Positions 10,801 through 22,061 of a DNA stretch of 64,000 bases are shown here, in pieces. Source of the stretch: Akebia trifoliata (taxonomy: Eukaryota > Streptophyta > Magnoliopsida > Ranunculales > Lardizabalaceae). The notes below the pieces were generated by a model. It was not told the origin of the DNA. It saw only the letters and a program-made list of their open reading frames with translations, and did no database searches. The stretch lies in NCBI GenBank assembly GCA_017979445.1, contig CM030705.1, forward strand, positions 10,578,679 through 10,642,678. The letters are read 5' to 3'. The translations under genes were made by a program, and so were the position numbers. Position 1 is the stretch's first letter, and each line of letters opens with the position of its first letter.

Positions 10801-13800
10801 ACCACAACTATTTGGTATAGATGTTTTAAAGGTGTATGAAATTATGCCTCGAGGAATGCCTCAGAGCAAGGCTCAAAAACACCATAAGTTGCAAGGAAGA
10901 AATTTAAAAACAACTGAGATGTGCGTCCTCGTACCAAGAGGCACCCAAAAAGCATACAACCCAATCTGAGGCGTAACTGAGGCATATGCCCTTTGACCGG
11001 GGCAAACACTTCACACGTTAATTTTTTTTCCTATTTTTCTGTTTACTAAACTATATATTGACCGTATTTGTTTTCTCCTTTCCCTTTTCTCTTTTCTCTT
11101 CTTCTCCCTTTCCTTATTGCGCTAACATGCAACATAATTGCAGCATTTAAAAATAAATTCAATTATTACAATAGTAATATAAGTAAAGTTGTAGAATTGA
11201 TTTGATTGAACTTTATAGTATTTAGTATTATGCACACACAAAAAAAAGAACTGAAAAATCGAAATTATTTATACCTTTGCCAAAAATATAAAATAGTTAC
11301 TAGATGCAAAAACTTTCAATTATTTAAGTATAAAATGTCTCTTTCTTGTTATAGTATAAAATAGTTCTATTTTATATTGCTATTAATATAGGGAATTAAA
11401 ACTTGGAATTTGATATGTTACAATATTTATTCAAAAGAACTTGAGATCTGGAAATACGTAGTAGTTATCCTAATTTTTTTTGTTAATTATCTACATATGT
11501 CATATTATTTATTCAAAAGATTCCATGCATGGCTTATGCCTCGATTCGCTGGCCAACCAAGCACCTCGTCCCACGTCTCAGTATTTGAAACCATTGATGT
11601 CATAGTCTTCCCTTTGAAAGATCTATCTATATTTATTAAGTTATTGGACACATATGATGATTGAAAATGTTTGATTTTACTTTCCAAATATTATTTTCTT
11701 ATTTTATTTCAAATAACCTTCTAATTACATATAACTACAATTTTGTATTGAAATACATGGGTATAGAAGTATCAGTGTTGTGGGCTTCCCAAAGACAACA
11801 TGTTAGACTACTTGTATACGTGTTAAGCATTGACAATATGTTTGCGCCCCTGCTCGATCCATAGAACTTGGTAGAATAGCAATATTATTTAAATATAAAA
11901 GAAAAAAAATTGGGGAAAAAAGAAGAAAGTTGAAAGTATTGTTTGTTCCTTGCACAAATTAATTTTATATCAGAAGCACCTTAATGAAGCAATGTTTATA
12001 GGAGTTCATATCAAATTCAGGACAAGTTTAATTTATGTTTCCATAGAAATGCTTATTTTCTTATCAAATTCAAACCTTCTTCATAAAATGTAAAAATTAT
12101 CACTTCCAACTGTTTCAAGAATAGAGAGAATTGCATACCACTGACACTGTGAATGCTGTACATAGTTTCTCTTCATTCTCCCTATGCATTACCATCAGAG
12201 GAAGTTGTAACCTCTCTAGATCTTCTCCTTTCATGCTCACACACACAATTCCAGTTCCATGCTTTACAATAAAAGCCATAGCTTCCGGTGTTGCCAATGA
12301 TGCTGCCATTATCAAATCTCCCTCATTTTCTCTGTCTTCATCATCTACAACAATGACTATCTGCAAGACCAACCCAAAGTTAGAAATGAACCAAACAATG
12401 AAACAACCAGCTACACCGCAAAACTAGTCAAGGAGACAACAAACCTTGCCTTGGCGGATGTCTTCAATGGCCTCTGGGATGGAGGAAAAACCTCTTGAAG
12501 GGCAATCCAAATCGAATTCATCCTTATCAACGAAAAATTCATCAGTTGGAGTGATCTCTGCTGAAAGTGTTCCAAATGCTCTTGCATCAGGTTGCATCTC
12601 AATACCAGTTGATAGGTTAACCTGCTCGTTTCCAGATATTACTGCAGCTCTAATTCTGCCATCTCCTTTGAGACCAAAGCAGGATTTTCTAGTCAGATTG
12701 ATGAACGGTGAATCCAAAGAGTTCTTACTTGCTGGAAATGGATTCACACATTGCAGCCCATTGCACCAGTTTAAGTACTTGTGCCCTCTGCAGTGACAGA
12801 TGATTTGCAAGATTTTCATATTGTTAAAAGAAAGTAATTGACACAGAACTATAAAAACTTAAAACGCATTATAGTTAGTAACTTCCCTTCACAAGTATCA
12901 TCAATGACTACAAATGAGTGTTAAAATGTAACCATTACTTTTTAATTTACAGTATGAGAATGGGTTATTAAATTTCTTTCAGACCAAACTTATTGAACGT
13001 AAAACTCTGTAGAAATCTATCAAGCCTTTTTTTAATGAACCCAAATGAATTTATCAAATTATACATAAAACTGTGACATAATAATGTGTACAGTTACAAC
13101 CCAAGGACCTGAACATTTGCAAGAATGACATTCTATTAGTTGGACAAACGATTGATAACTGAAGAGAAGAAAAACCCCAATGTACAAAGAATTTCTTTCC
13201 GAACTAATAGTAATAAAGGATACAGGATTACCAATGAAATCCTTCCCTCTGTTTGACTTACACCCAATATTTGGACTTCCATGGGCTTCAAATTCAAGTG
13301 TGTGGAACGTCATGTCAGAGAAAACCAATCATTGGGTATAAATCCAACAAAAAATTAAACGAATCAACACACAAAATTCCGAACCCCAAAATTTTGTACA
13401 TAAATCCTTGAACAGATAGTCCCTTACAACCCCTGCCCCCCGGAAAAAAAAAACACACACACACACACACAAATGACAAAAGATTAACAAGAGATGGAAT
13501 GAAAATACAATAAAACAGAGATGCATTTGATCAGTTTTCTAGTGGCAAACATAAATAAGGTTACGGATTTCATCGATATTCCAACTCTAAAGAAGTCTAA
13601 TGCAAGATATTACAGACTATTATCAACAATCGGTGACAACTTCCAATTGTAATTGAACTAATAAGGATTCATGTTTCTGTCCCCAATATTTGGGATAAGG
13701 CATTGAAGATGACGATGATGACCAAGGGAGGACCATAAATCTACTCCAAAAAAAAAAAAAAAAAACTTTTTGATTGGAAAATTATCTTCTATAATACTCT

Positions 13801-14073
13801 CAAACTACATCGAAATAGTTAAAATTTTTAAATAAAATAAAATAAAATAAACCCTCCACCTGTAATGGTTCATACAAAATGAGAAAAATTGCATTTAAAA
13901 ATTCTAGCACGGCACGAATCCATAATCAACCACCTAGTTTTCAGATCCAAAATCTCGAAAAAGAGATAACTCCATGGAAAATTTAATATGAAACAACAGG
14001 ACAGAGAGAGAGAGAGAGATTACTGTGAAGGGGATAAGGCCATTGTAGAGCAAGAAAGGTTGATTGAAGCCAT
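7893..14073 (-). CDS. RIBA: Bifunctional riboflavin biosynthesis protein RIBA, plastid (DHBP synthase / GTP cyclohydrolase II)
   Basis: Seven exons join in frame: 14073-14024, 12787-12445, 12360-12139, 9903-9581, 9460-9331, 8705-8409 and 8147-7893 (TGA at 7895-7893). They total 1,620 nt, or 539 residues, the usual length for plant RIBA. All introns are GT-AG. Residues 1 to about 110 are a Ser-rich plastid transit region. The DHBP synthase half follows (about 117-325), with acidic motif [10 protein letters not shown] at 137-146, HGTGIVC, and RPGH at 239-242. The GTP cyclohydrolase II half (about 325-535) has zinc ligands Cys373, Cys384 and Cys386 in [17 protein letters not shown], then [11 protein letters not shown]. 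By family knowledge the protein opens GTP to the pyrimidine precursor and converts ribulose 5-phosphate to DHBP, the two entry steps to riboflavin, FMN and FAD. The start is the first ATG of exon 1, and the frame runs through every junction. Both domains keep their key residues, so the gene looks functional. Confidence 0.96.
8777..9060. mobile_element. Hairpin MITE M2 in RIBA intron 5
   Basis: The ends are inverted: left TGACAAAATCCCAGACAACATTCTAGACAAAG and right, read inverted, GACCTAGACAACATTCTAGACAAAG. The inside keeps the shared core, one full hairpin (gatgattttc...gaaatcat) and one decayed. It uses the same termini as the copy at 41,188-41,546. Confidence 0.75.
9904..12138 (-). other. 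RIBA intron 3
   Basis: An intron of 2,235 bp; the matching intron in the second RIBA copy is only 101 bp (332-432). It holds a (TA)n run near 10,112-10,134, and around 10,835-11,000 a stretch with repeated gaggc(g/a)t-like motifs. No coding content is recognisable. Confidence 0.65.
12788..14023 (-). other. RIBA intron 1
   Basis: An intron of 1,236 bp between transit-peptide exons 1 and 2. It opens with GTAATC directly followed by a (CT)n run on the minus strand (plus-strand GA run at 14,003-14,019). It also contains a (CA)n run near 13,453-13,470. I see no gene in it; ORFs on either strand here have no recognisable content. Confidence 0.7.
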
Positions 14074-14310
14074 TGTTCCTGCAAAATCATCCAATCTCAA
14101 CCACGAAAACCTACACCAAACGAGGGTTTCTTATTATCAAGAGAAGCCAAATCCAATTCGTTAACAATAAAAGAACAGAAACAGCGACGAAACCTCACAA
14201 AAGTTAGGCAAAACGAGTAACGGCAAAGAAAGTCGTTAACCTACTTGTATGACCCACGACTGCGATTCTGTCCCTATCCGTCAAAGCCAGACAGAATTGA
14301 CCATATGATT

Positions 14311-14318
14311 CTATATAG
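14311..14318 (-). promoter_or_regulatory. Candidate TATA box of RIBA
   Basis: The sequence ctatatag lies about 240 bp upstream of the RIBA start codon on the minus strand. The flank between it and exon 1 aligns with the flank of the second RIBA gene, where the matching position reads ctataaaat (near 3756-3764). Conservation at this spacing supports a core promoter, with the transcript starting near 14,280. Confidence 0.45.
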
Positions 14319-14321
14319 CTC

Positions 14322-16830
14322 TTTTTTCCAGTTGTCCTCCTACCTACACCATTTATTTAACTATTTGCCCCTCAAACTTGCGATAATCACTCTAATGATC
14401 ATGAATTATGGGCTCTTTTGTTAATTTAGAAATATTAAAGGAGATTATACAAATCCAAAGTAGAAACTTCCAATTAAACCCTTTATTTTGCACACCAAGA
14501 AACGAAATTTACTGGAAATTCATCAAAATCTGAAAAAATTTCCAGTCAAAATCGTTTCTTTGAGGTAGTAGTGATGAGCTCGATGACTTCAGATCTGAAA
14601 ACGAGCTCGATTATCCAGCAAAAAAATTATAAAATTTCATTAGAAATCCTTCAATTACTCGAATCTACGAACACAAAACCCTTAATTCTCTGAAGAACAA
14701 AGCCGTTTGCTCATTTTCCAGACTTATCGAGAGAAAAAGGGGATGAGATCGTAAAAAATCGGAGTTTTTTTTTTTTTTTTTTTTCTCTTTGTCAATAAAT
14801 TCTTCAAAAAATTTCCAGAATAATCGAAACGTTCTTATTTCTTAGTTGTTAATCCCGAGCCAAGCTTACCTATCTCCAAACCAAAGTCCAAACCAAGATG
14901 AAAAGGAACCTCGTGGTCTGGACCTTGTACCTTAACTTTTATTGATCTCCTCTAACTTTAACGGATCAGGCTCAGCCCGATATGGATTGGGCTTAGGCTA
15001 GATTTTGCTTCCTCTTCTTGGATTTGGGTTGAGACTTGAGATTCAAAAGCCTAACATATCTCTCGAAAATTTATATTTGCTATTGCACGTGTGTTAGAGC
15101 ATCGAAAAATGGTCCAATACGTTCCATGACCGAATCAACATCATTTCTTCTTCTCTTTGTTCAAAGTTTTGTGAAAAAAAAAAAAAAAACTTTATAATAT
15201 TGTCCAAAGATACATGAGAAATCGAGATTGAAATCTATCTTTTCTTCTCTTTCGTGAAAGAGATAATCTCATTTTTTTATTTTAAACCTTGATGTTGTGT
15301 GTATGGTATTTTTTATATTGTGATATTGCTTGTAATTGATTAAGTTTCTAAAAGCATTGTTAAAATTTTTCTGATAATTTATATTTAAATAAAATATTTA
15401 ATATGAGTGATGATGTAATGATCTTAACTCCACTTTCTATTTGAGCATTATTTATATTGAACACCGAAGATGTCAACTTAGCAAGGTGATAAGATATGTG
15501 GAAAGTGTTTCCATGTCTTAGGTTCAGAAGCGGATCCTTTGTAGCACACAGTTACTGTAGCACCTTATAGCACACTTTCAATAAATAAGAGAGTCATACT
15601 AGAAAAAAAAAAATTAAAGCTCCAACTCGACTTAGATCTGATTTTTTTTTAAAAAATCAAAAAAATAGTTTTGTTCTCCATATCCATGTCTTCACTAATG
15701 AATAGCTACTAAACTCCCAATATTTTTGGTTTGAGAGTTAATTGGATCGCTGATGTGGTGCTCTTTCAATCGTTGAAAGTGTGCTACAGGGTCGTTGAAA
15801 GTGTCTTAGGGGGGGGTGCTACAGGAACATTGTGCTACAAAGGATCTACTTCCCTTAGGTTCGATTCTCTTAGAACCCAACTTCACGATTACCTTCCAAA
15901 AAAAATATATTGCAAACCATCTTACTAATTGCTATTTATAGCACTTTAAGAAGCACGCACACACACACACAGACACAAACACACAAAAGTTGATATTCTA
16001 ACTCAAAAAAACTCACTTGATCTGTACACAGCTAATGTGACAAGGGCACATAACCATAGATTTTTTTTTTTCATGATACATAAGGAAAAAGAACAATGGT
16101 TCTTGCCCTTGCCACATCAACCGCGTACAGGCCGTGTGAATCTTTTCGAGTCGGAAAATCATTAGTAAAAAAAATCACTTTGCAAGAAAATACAAGGTTG
16201 GACTTGCTTCAACACTTATTGTATTATTATAAAAACGTATTTCATAAATTAAAAAATTACCTTGGTAAGAGTTGGAATAATATGTATACCCAAGCAGGAC
16301 ACTACCTGAATAAATGGGTAAATTTAACATTAAAGTCTGTCCAATTTAGCCCCTTTTTCAATTAGAGTTTTAAAAGAGTCACGTGCAATGGACGGTCGAA
16401 ACCCCACTCTCACACTACGAATCTTACCACATATATATCTCAATTTATGCAATAATACAAGGAGATTTTTTTTCTTCGAATGAAAGATCTACTTAGTTAT
16501 GGGGGCATAATCACAAAATTCTCCGAATTTTTCAAAAAACTTCCTACAAATGTTAGGCATAAGTCTCTCTCTCTCTCAAATCCTAGCCAATCTGATCCAT
16601 TAATCCATCTTACTGAAATTTTATCAGCCTAGATCAATTGGCTACTTTAAAGACCAGTCCTTCATTGATTCCAAAATATGATCCATTAACAGCCCTAGAG
16701 ATGCAGAGTCGGGCCAACCGGTGGGCTTTAATGCCAATCCCATTATATGCTCTCATTTATACTGAATTTAAAGCCCCCAAAATCCTGTAAAATAAATTAG
16801 TAGTTCATGGGCTTAACTTCTAACAAAAAT
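14322..16830. other. RIBA upstream region without recognisable gene
   Basis: AT-rich sequence with a poly(T) run near 14,767-14,784, a short (CA)n near 15,957-15,970, and segments shared with the flank of the second RIBA gene. Short ORFs (for example at 15,731 and 16,096) lack any recognisable motif. Confidence 0.5.
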
Positions 16831-17165
16831 AAACTGAGAAACCCATTTCACCTATTCTAAGAGGACTGGATTTCAAATGGGTGATTTCGATTAAACAATC
16901 TCAACCACCTAATTTATTGCCGAAGAACAAGATTCAAAGATCCAAAATTTTCAAAGCATTAATAAGAAGAAAGGTGAAGAAGGGAAGAAACTAACCTTGG
17001 AACATCAATATTACCTCTCCCAGTCTTCAACACTCTCCAAATCCTTTAGCTTTCAAGTCTTAGGCAGTTGAATCCTTGTACCCATTAACAACCCTTTAGA
17101 GCATTTATATAAGGTTTGCTCTTTCTATAATATGACCTTGTTTTGGGAAATGGGAGAGGATATAT
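16830..17165. repeat. Duplicated unrecognised segment
   Basis: It aligns with 6,140-6,550. On the minus strand it contains tatataaatgc near 17,110, which could be a TATA box, but no conserved ORF follows in either copy. The function is unknown. Confidence 0.45.
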
Positions 17166-17357
17166 AATAGAATAATCCTAAAGTGACCTCAAGATTGTAC
17201 TTCATATATCACTTTTCTGATGTGAAAAATGTATATGAACTACAAACGCTTGTTTATTTGTATCTCAATGAAAAGCATCTATGGTTGATATACACTTCCA
17301 CCTCATAAAAGTGAGATATGAGGTATAATCACATTCTTATATTATATAGTGATTAGT

Positions 17358-17632
17358 TTTCTGGAGCTACACTTCAAAACTCTTTCCAAGAGTGTATATG
17401 GGGTTTCCTTTTGAGTAGTAGCTGTGGTGGCAGAGTGTAAAGTAGGTCACAAGTTTCTCATCCCAAACATCGCCCATGTGATTATTTTTCCACATGGCGT
17501 AAAGTATGGGCTAGGATATAGATATGGAAATGAGCTCAATCAATATGAAGATAGTGCTGTCCCATGGACAGTGGAATAATGGCAAGGAAGTTGGGTGGTA
17601 CAGGGAAGAGTTTTGAAGTGTAGCTCCAGAAA
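17358..17632. mobile_element. Inverted-repeat element, about 275 bp
   Basis: The termini ttctggagctacacttcaaa (left) and its inverted match at the right end are near-perfect over about 30 bp. Flanks gtgattagt and gaaattggt match at 6 of 9 positions, so a decayed 9-bp target duplication of Mutator type is possible. Confidence 0.6.
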
Positions 17633-17643
17633 GAAATTGGTCG

Positions 17644-17786
17644 TATAATTCCTAATAAAGAAATCCCATCTCGATCCCACGTGGAGCACGGTACACCTTT
17701 TTCTAATAAAGAAATTGCTTATATAATTCCTAATTTAGAAATCCCATCTCTATCCCACGTGGAACACGGTACAATTTTTTCTAATA
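17644..17786 (+). repeat. Direct repeat, two 65-bp units
   Basis: Units at 17,644-17,708 and 17,722-17,786 share tataattcctaat..agaaatcccatctc.atcccacgtgga.cacggtaca...ttctaata. Each contains a CCACGTGG palindrome. Confidence 0.8.
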
Positions 17787-17789
17787 GAG

Positions 17790-18190
17790 GAGTAAACTAG
17801 TGTTACTAAGTTAGTAATGATATCACCCTTACTAGGGTCCTTTGCCTCAATTTGTGGCATGCAAAAAGCATGATCATATCCTTCACGTTTTTAGAGGTCA
17901 AAATTCTATGAACTTTAAAAGAAAAAAATAATTCAAAAATTATCTTTTCTTCACTCTTGAATATTAATTTTAAATTTGAGAGTTAGGGGGAAGTAGCCCT
18001 ACATTTTCAAAACCTTGGATCAAGCCTAGAGGAAATTTTTTTTGTTTTTTTTGGTGGATCTGAGTTTTTTAATGAAATCTAGAAAGTTTTGGTTCTAGAT
18101 TGCTAATGTGGTAATCCATTCAAGCAAACGACCCTTAGTAAGGCTTAAAATCATACTAAGTTGGTAAGGAAAGTATTTTTCTTTTTAATA
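17790..18190. mobile_element. MITE family F2, copy 1
   Basis: The ends carry inverted ttactaagttagtaa / ttactaa...ttagtaagg-type motifs. The interior has the family segments tcaaaattctatgaactt and ggttctagattgctaatgtggtaatccatt. It is related to 26,953-27,255, 37,190-37,385, 47,160-47,545 and the split copy around 50,480-52,560. Confidence 0.6.
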
Positions 18191-18264
18191 TGGACCACTG
18201 AAGAAAATTTTTCTTTATTATATCGTGACCATGTGGTACGCATACTCAATATTATCCAATGAGT

Positions 18265-18505
18265 CGTGATAATATGATTCCCCCACATGACATACTCAAT
18301 CGACTCCCGGGTGTGTCAGAACCACAAACTTTATGCATCGGGATACAGAACTACACATCTCCATATACACAACTGCATAGATTTATAAGGACGTGTGGTT
18401 GTGTATCCTAAGGCATAAAGTCTATGATTCTTGCACAACCCACGTCAGGAGAGTCAATTGAGTATGCCACGTGGGGGAAGTCATATCATATTATCACCAC
18501 TCTTA
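18265..18505. mobile_element. Hairpin MITE family F3, copy 1
   Basis: The arms tcgtgataatatgattccccc...catactcaatcgactc and gagtcaattgagtatgccacgtgggggaagtcatatcatattatcac are inverted to each other. The second family member is at 38,085-38,310 with the same arm order. Confidence 0.65.
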
Positions 18506-19020
18506 TCAAATATAGGTTAAAGATGGGAGGAACAATACTATTTTCCTAGGAATTGGTATATATTTCCTAGGGATCTGTTTCATCTGAAAATCAGTAGGGA
18601 TCATTTCAGCTTAACCATATGTTTGATGGGGAGATCAAATGAACTCGACTGAGGCCAATATTAGTTACTCTGCGATTCATGCATTACGTACATCTTCTTC
18701 TACCAAATTTTCGTCAAAAAAATTTAAATGAATCAACTATATCAATACCTATTTTATTTGTAGATTGTCTTTAATATTTACCCTGTTAGTGAGTTGATTT
18801 CTTATAAGTAGGTTATAATTCAATCTCATTTATTTTGTGATTCTAAGGGCTATAAAGTTTCTCTGAAATTGGGATTAATAGTGAATCTATGTCAAATTTT
18901 TTCTATGTCACCATCCACCTCTATATATCTAACAATGGTGATAAACTAGTATTTATCTTAGTTTTCATTAACATTGTGAAAATATTCTTTAATAATCAAA
19001 CCTCAATAATTTAATTTTGA

Positions 19021-19577
19021 GTGTTGATAATATGACGGACTTTTGGTGTACGGACTTGACGCACGTTGATGTGGAAGCACATAACTTATTTTTAAAAAAA
19101 AAAGAATTTCTCTCTCTTGTCCGTTATCTGCCCATATATTTATTTTTTTTAGATTTCAAATCTTAAAAAGAATCGTTGGGCCCAGATTGATTATCACATT
19201 GACAATCCATTAACACAGACATCTAGATTTCATGAAAATACACATATTCAAAAAAAAATTAAAAGCAATTGTTTTTTGAGTTTAATCTATGGTGTTTAAA
19301 ACGAGTGGCTACCGAGCACTCACATTTAAAAACAAAATTCAATGGTGAAAAATAACTATTTTTTTTTAAAGTTTATATAATTTTATCCTCTACAACCACA
19401 TTTCATCGGATCATGATTTTGAGTGTTACAAAGTGATCAGATTTAAAAGTTTCTTTTTTCACTATGGGCATGAGAGAGAAACTCTTTTTTTCTCTATTTT
19501 TTTTAAAATAAGTTATGTGCTTCCACGTCAACGTGCGTCAAGGCCGTCCACCAAAAGTCCATTAAATTATCAGCACA
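19021..19577. mobile_element. Inverted-repeat element, about 557 bp
   Basis: The left arm GTGTTGATAATATGACGGAC...ggacttgacgcacgttgatgtggaagcacataact pairs with the right arm agttatgtgcttccacgtcaacgtgcgtcaaggccgtccacc...tcagcacac over about 85 bp. The interior contains a tcatcggatcatg segment also found in the F2 family. No long ORF belongs to it. Confidence 0.7.
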
Positions 19578-19732
19578 CTTTAATTTTTATGAAAAAAAAT
19601 ATGTTTAAAAAATTGAGACAAGACTTTGTTGATAAGGAGTAAAAAATATAAGTTTAATGAGAGTAACTAACAAAAAAATAAAAAATAAATAAATAAATAA
19701 AAAAGCAAAGCCACGCAAAGGATCTGGAAGTC

Positions 19733-19943
19733 CAGGGCGGATTTAGAGTGGGGGCACTTGCCCCAACAAGAGTTTTCAAATTCTATGGATTAATGTACTA
19801 TTGGGACAGATTTTAGAGGTAAATAAAGAGTTTTCAAATTCTTAATTGTCCTCACAACTATTTTTTTCACTCTTAATTGTCCCCACAATTTTTTTCTACT
19901 TTTGGTTGCCCCCCACATGAACAAAATCCTAGCTCCACCCTTG
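19733..19943. mobile_element. hAT-like MITE
   Basis: It begins CAGGGCGGATTTAG and ends CTAGCTCCACCCTTG, an imperfect inverted repeat typical of hAT elements. Flanks tggaagtc (19725-19732) and cggaagcc (19944-19951) match at 6 of 8 positions, fitting an 8-bp target duplication. Confidence 0.75.
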
Positions 19944-20052
19944 CGGAAGCCAATTGTTTAATATAAAACACTTGTTGTGTCCTTTGAAAATGTTGTATTG
20001 ATCCCATCAACTCAATGAACGTTCAAACTATCTCCTATAAACTTAATGAGTC

Positions 20053-20268
20053 AGGATCCCTTGACTCCTAGGAATGACTCATGAAAAAAACACATGATCC
20101 CAAGCCTTTAAACATAAAATCCAATGGTTGAGATTTATCCTTAGGATAAGTATCTCTGAGATTTGTGTCCTCAAGATGCTCATCAATCTCAACTATTGGA
20201 TTTTGTGTTTAAAGGGTTAGGATCATGTGTTTTTTTCATGTGTCATTCTTAGGAGTCAACGGATCCCA
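20053..20268. mobile_element. Hairpin MITE, about 216 bp
   Basis: The left arm aggatcccttgactcctagg...cacatgatcc...tttaaacataaaatccaatggttgag is inverted in the right arm ctcaactattggattttgtgtttaaa...ggatcatgtg...cctaggagtcaacggatcc (with small differences). It would form a nearly complete hairpin. Confidence 0.75.
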
Positions 20269-21269
20269 ACCCAAACTTAATTTGTAACATGTACTTATAT
20301 ACATGTTAGATTTGAGTATCCAAAAGTGATCAACAAATTGTTAGGCTCAACTTTAAAAAATGTTGTAGTCTAATTACTTAAAGTCAACAATTGATTTGAT
20401 CATTTGTTTATTGATGAGTGGCATGTCCGATGCACATGAGTTACAAATATTAATCGTTCGCCATACATTAGAATTATATTTATAATCAACTTAACAGATT
20501 ATTGTGAAGAGCCTTAGTTATGGTGACTCGATATAACACTTGAAGTAGCACTGTGTGGAATAATAGGTTTCAGATTGGGGTGCAAGGAGTAGCTTGTGTT
20601 ATGCAAATAGTTGCTCCCCACCATTTTATTAATCTATCTTAAAATAACATGATCAAGCAAATAGTCATCGATTTGAAAACAAAACTTAAAAATGCCTTGT
20701 GTGACATTCAAGAAGCCTAAATTGGCTTAGGCCGGGCAAAGTCGGCCCCCAAAAGTATCAGATCGAGCTTATTTAAAATCCTCAACAATGAGCTTGACTT
20801 GAGGTCCCAAAGGTTGTGGGCTTCAGAACGAACGGACTTTATCCATAACTTCTTTACTATTATTACAATAACAAAAATGTCCCCAAAATTGCATTTATCC
20901 TTATTATTATCAAGCTCATTTTTGGAAATCGATGTTTGTCCTCCTCAAATGAAATGTTTGTCCGATGGAGAAAGTCTTAACCATGGGTTGAGGCGATAAA
21001 CATAATTTTCGGCGAGAAATTAACATCAAATTCATTATCTTTATCTTTATTATTATAATGAGAGAGGACATGATAGAAGTGGTTCGACATCAAAATTTGG
21101 AAGATCAAGAATGCCTTCACATTTATATTTTAACTCAATACAATTGGGTTATTTTTGTCAAAAAAACAAAAAATATATACAACCCCCAATTCCTATACTC
21201 ATGTTAGTTGACTTTTAAAATTATTAAAAAAAAATTGCCATTTTTTTATGTTATCTTCAAAATTCATTT
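20269..21269. other. No recognisable feature
   Basis: AT-rich intergenic sequence. The short ORF near 20,799 has no motif. I see nothing else here. Confidence 0.5.
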
Positions 21270-22006
21270 AGGGTATGTTTGATTGCATGGAAAGTGACTT
21301 TTGAAATTCATGGAAAAAATAGTGGTGGAAAATAGGTAGGGTTGGAAAATCAAATTCTATTGTTTGATTTACTTGGATAAAATCGTGAAAAAATGAGAAA
21401 AAAAAAGGAGAGGAGGAGAAGGATGAAGAAGGTGAGAGGAGGAGGAGAAGAAGAAGAAGATGAGGAGGAAGCAGGAAGGGGAGGATGTGGCAACGACGAC
21501 GGTGGTGGTGGTGACGACGGAGATAAGTGAGGAAGAAGAAGGGAGAACGTGGTGGTGATGGTGGCGGTGGCGGTGGCGATGGCGGGGGAGGTTAGTGCGG
21601 AAGATGAAGGGAGAACGTGGTGGAGATGGCAGCATAGGTAATGGATGGAGAAGGGGAAAGAGAGGAAGAGAGAGAGAAGATAATCGGAGATGGTGATGAC
21701 AACGACGACACTAGTGACAACAGTGACAGCGACGGCGATGGTGACGACAACGAGGTTAGTGTGATGGTAGTGGTGATGGTAGGGAAGAAGAAAATATGAG
21801 TGAAGAAGAATTGGGGATAGAAAATATGGGTGAATTTCACTTTTCCACCCATATGGGTGGGAAGTAAGATCCATGTTTTAGTAGACTTTTTAATTAGGGT
21901 GGAAAATGAATTTCTATTTCCATGTGCAATCAAACACTTGAAAAATGTCATTTTTCACAAAAATTAATTTTCCACCATATTTTCCATGTGCAATCAAACA
22001 TACCCT
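21270..22006. mobile_element. hAT-like inverted-repeat element with purine-rich interior
   Basis: The left end AGGGTATGTTTGATTGCATGG is inverted at the right end (ccatgtgcaatcaaacatacccttagg). Between them lie about 400 bp of purine-rich, triplet-like repeats (gaggaggag, ggtggtgg, gatgatgac). A long minus-strand ORF (21,874-21,350) is simply the antisense of this low-complexity tract. Confidence 0.7.
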
Positions 22007-22061
22007 TAGGTTGAAAACGGTAGTTAGTTAGATTTGGAGTTGGAGTTCATACTAACTCCTT

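Noticed and set aside
21350..21951. Long overlapping minus-strand ORFs (up to 174 codons) rich in Ser, Pro, His
   Set aside because: They are the antisense of the purine-rich triplet tract inside a hAT-like element; low complexity, no domain.
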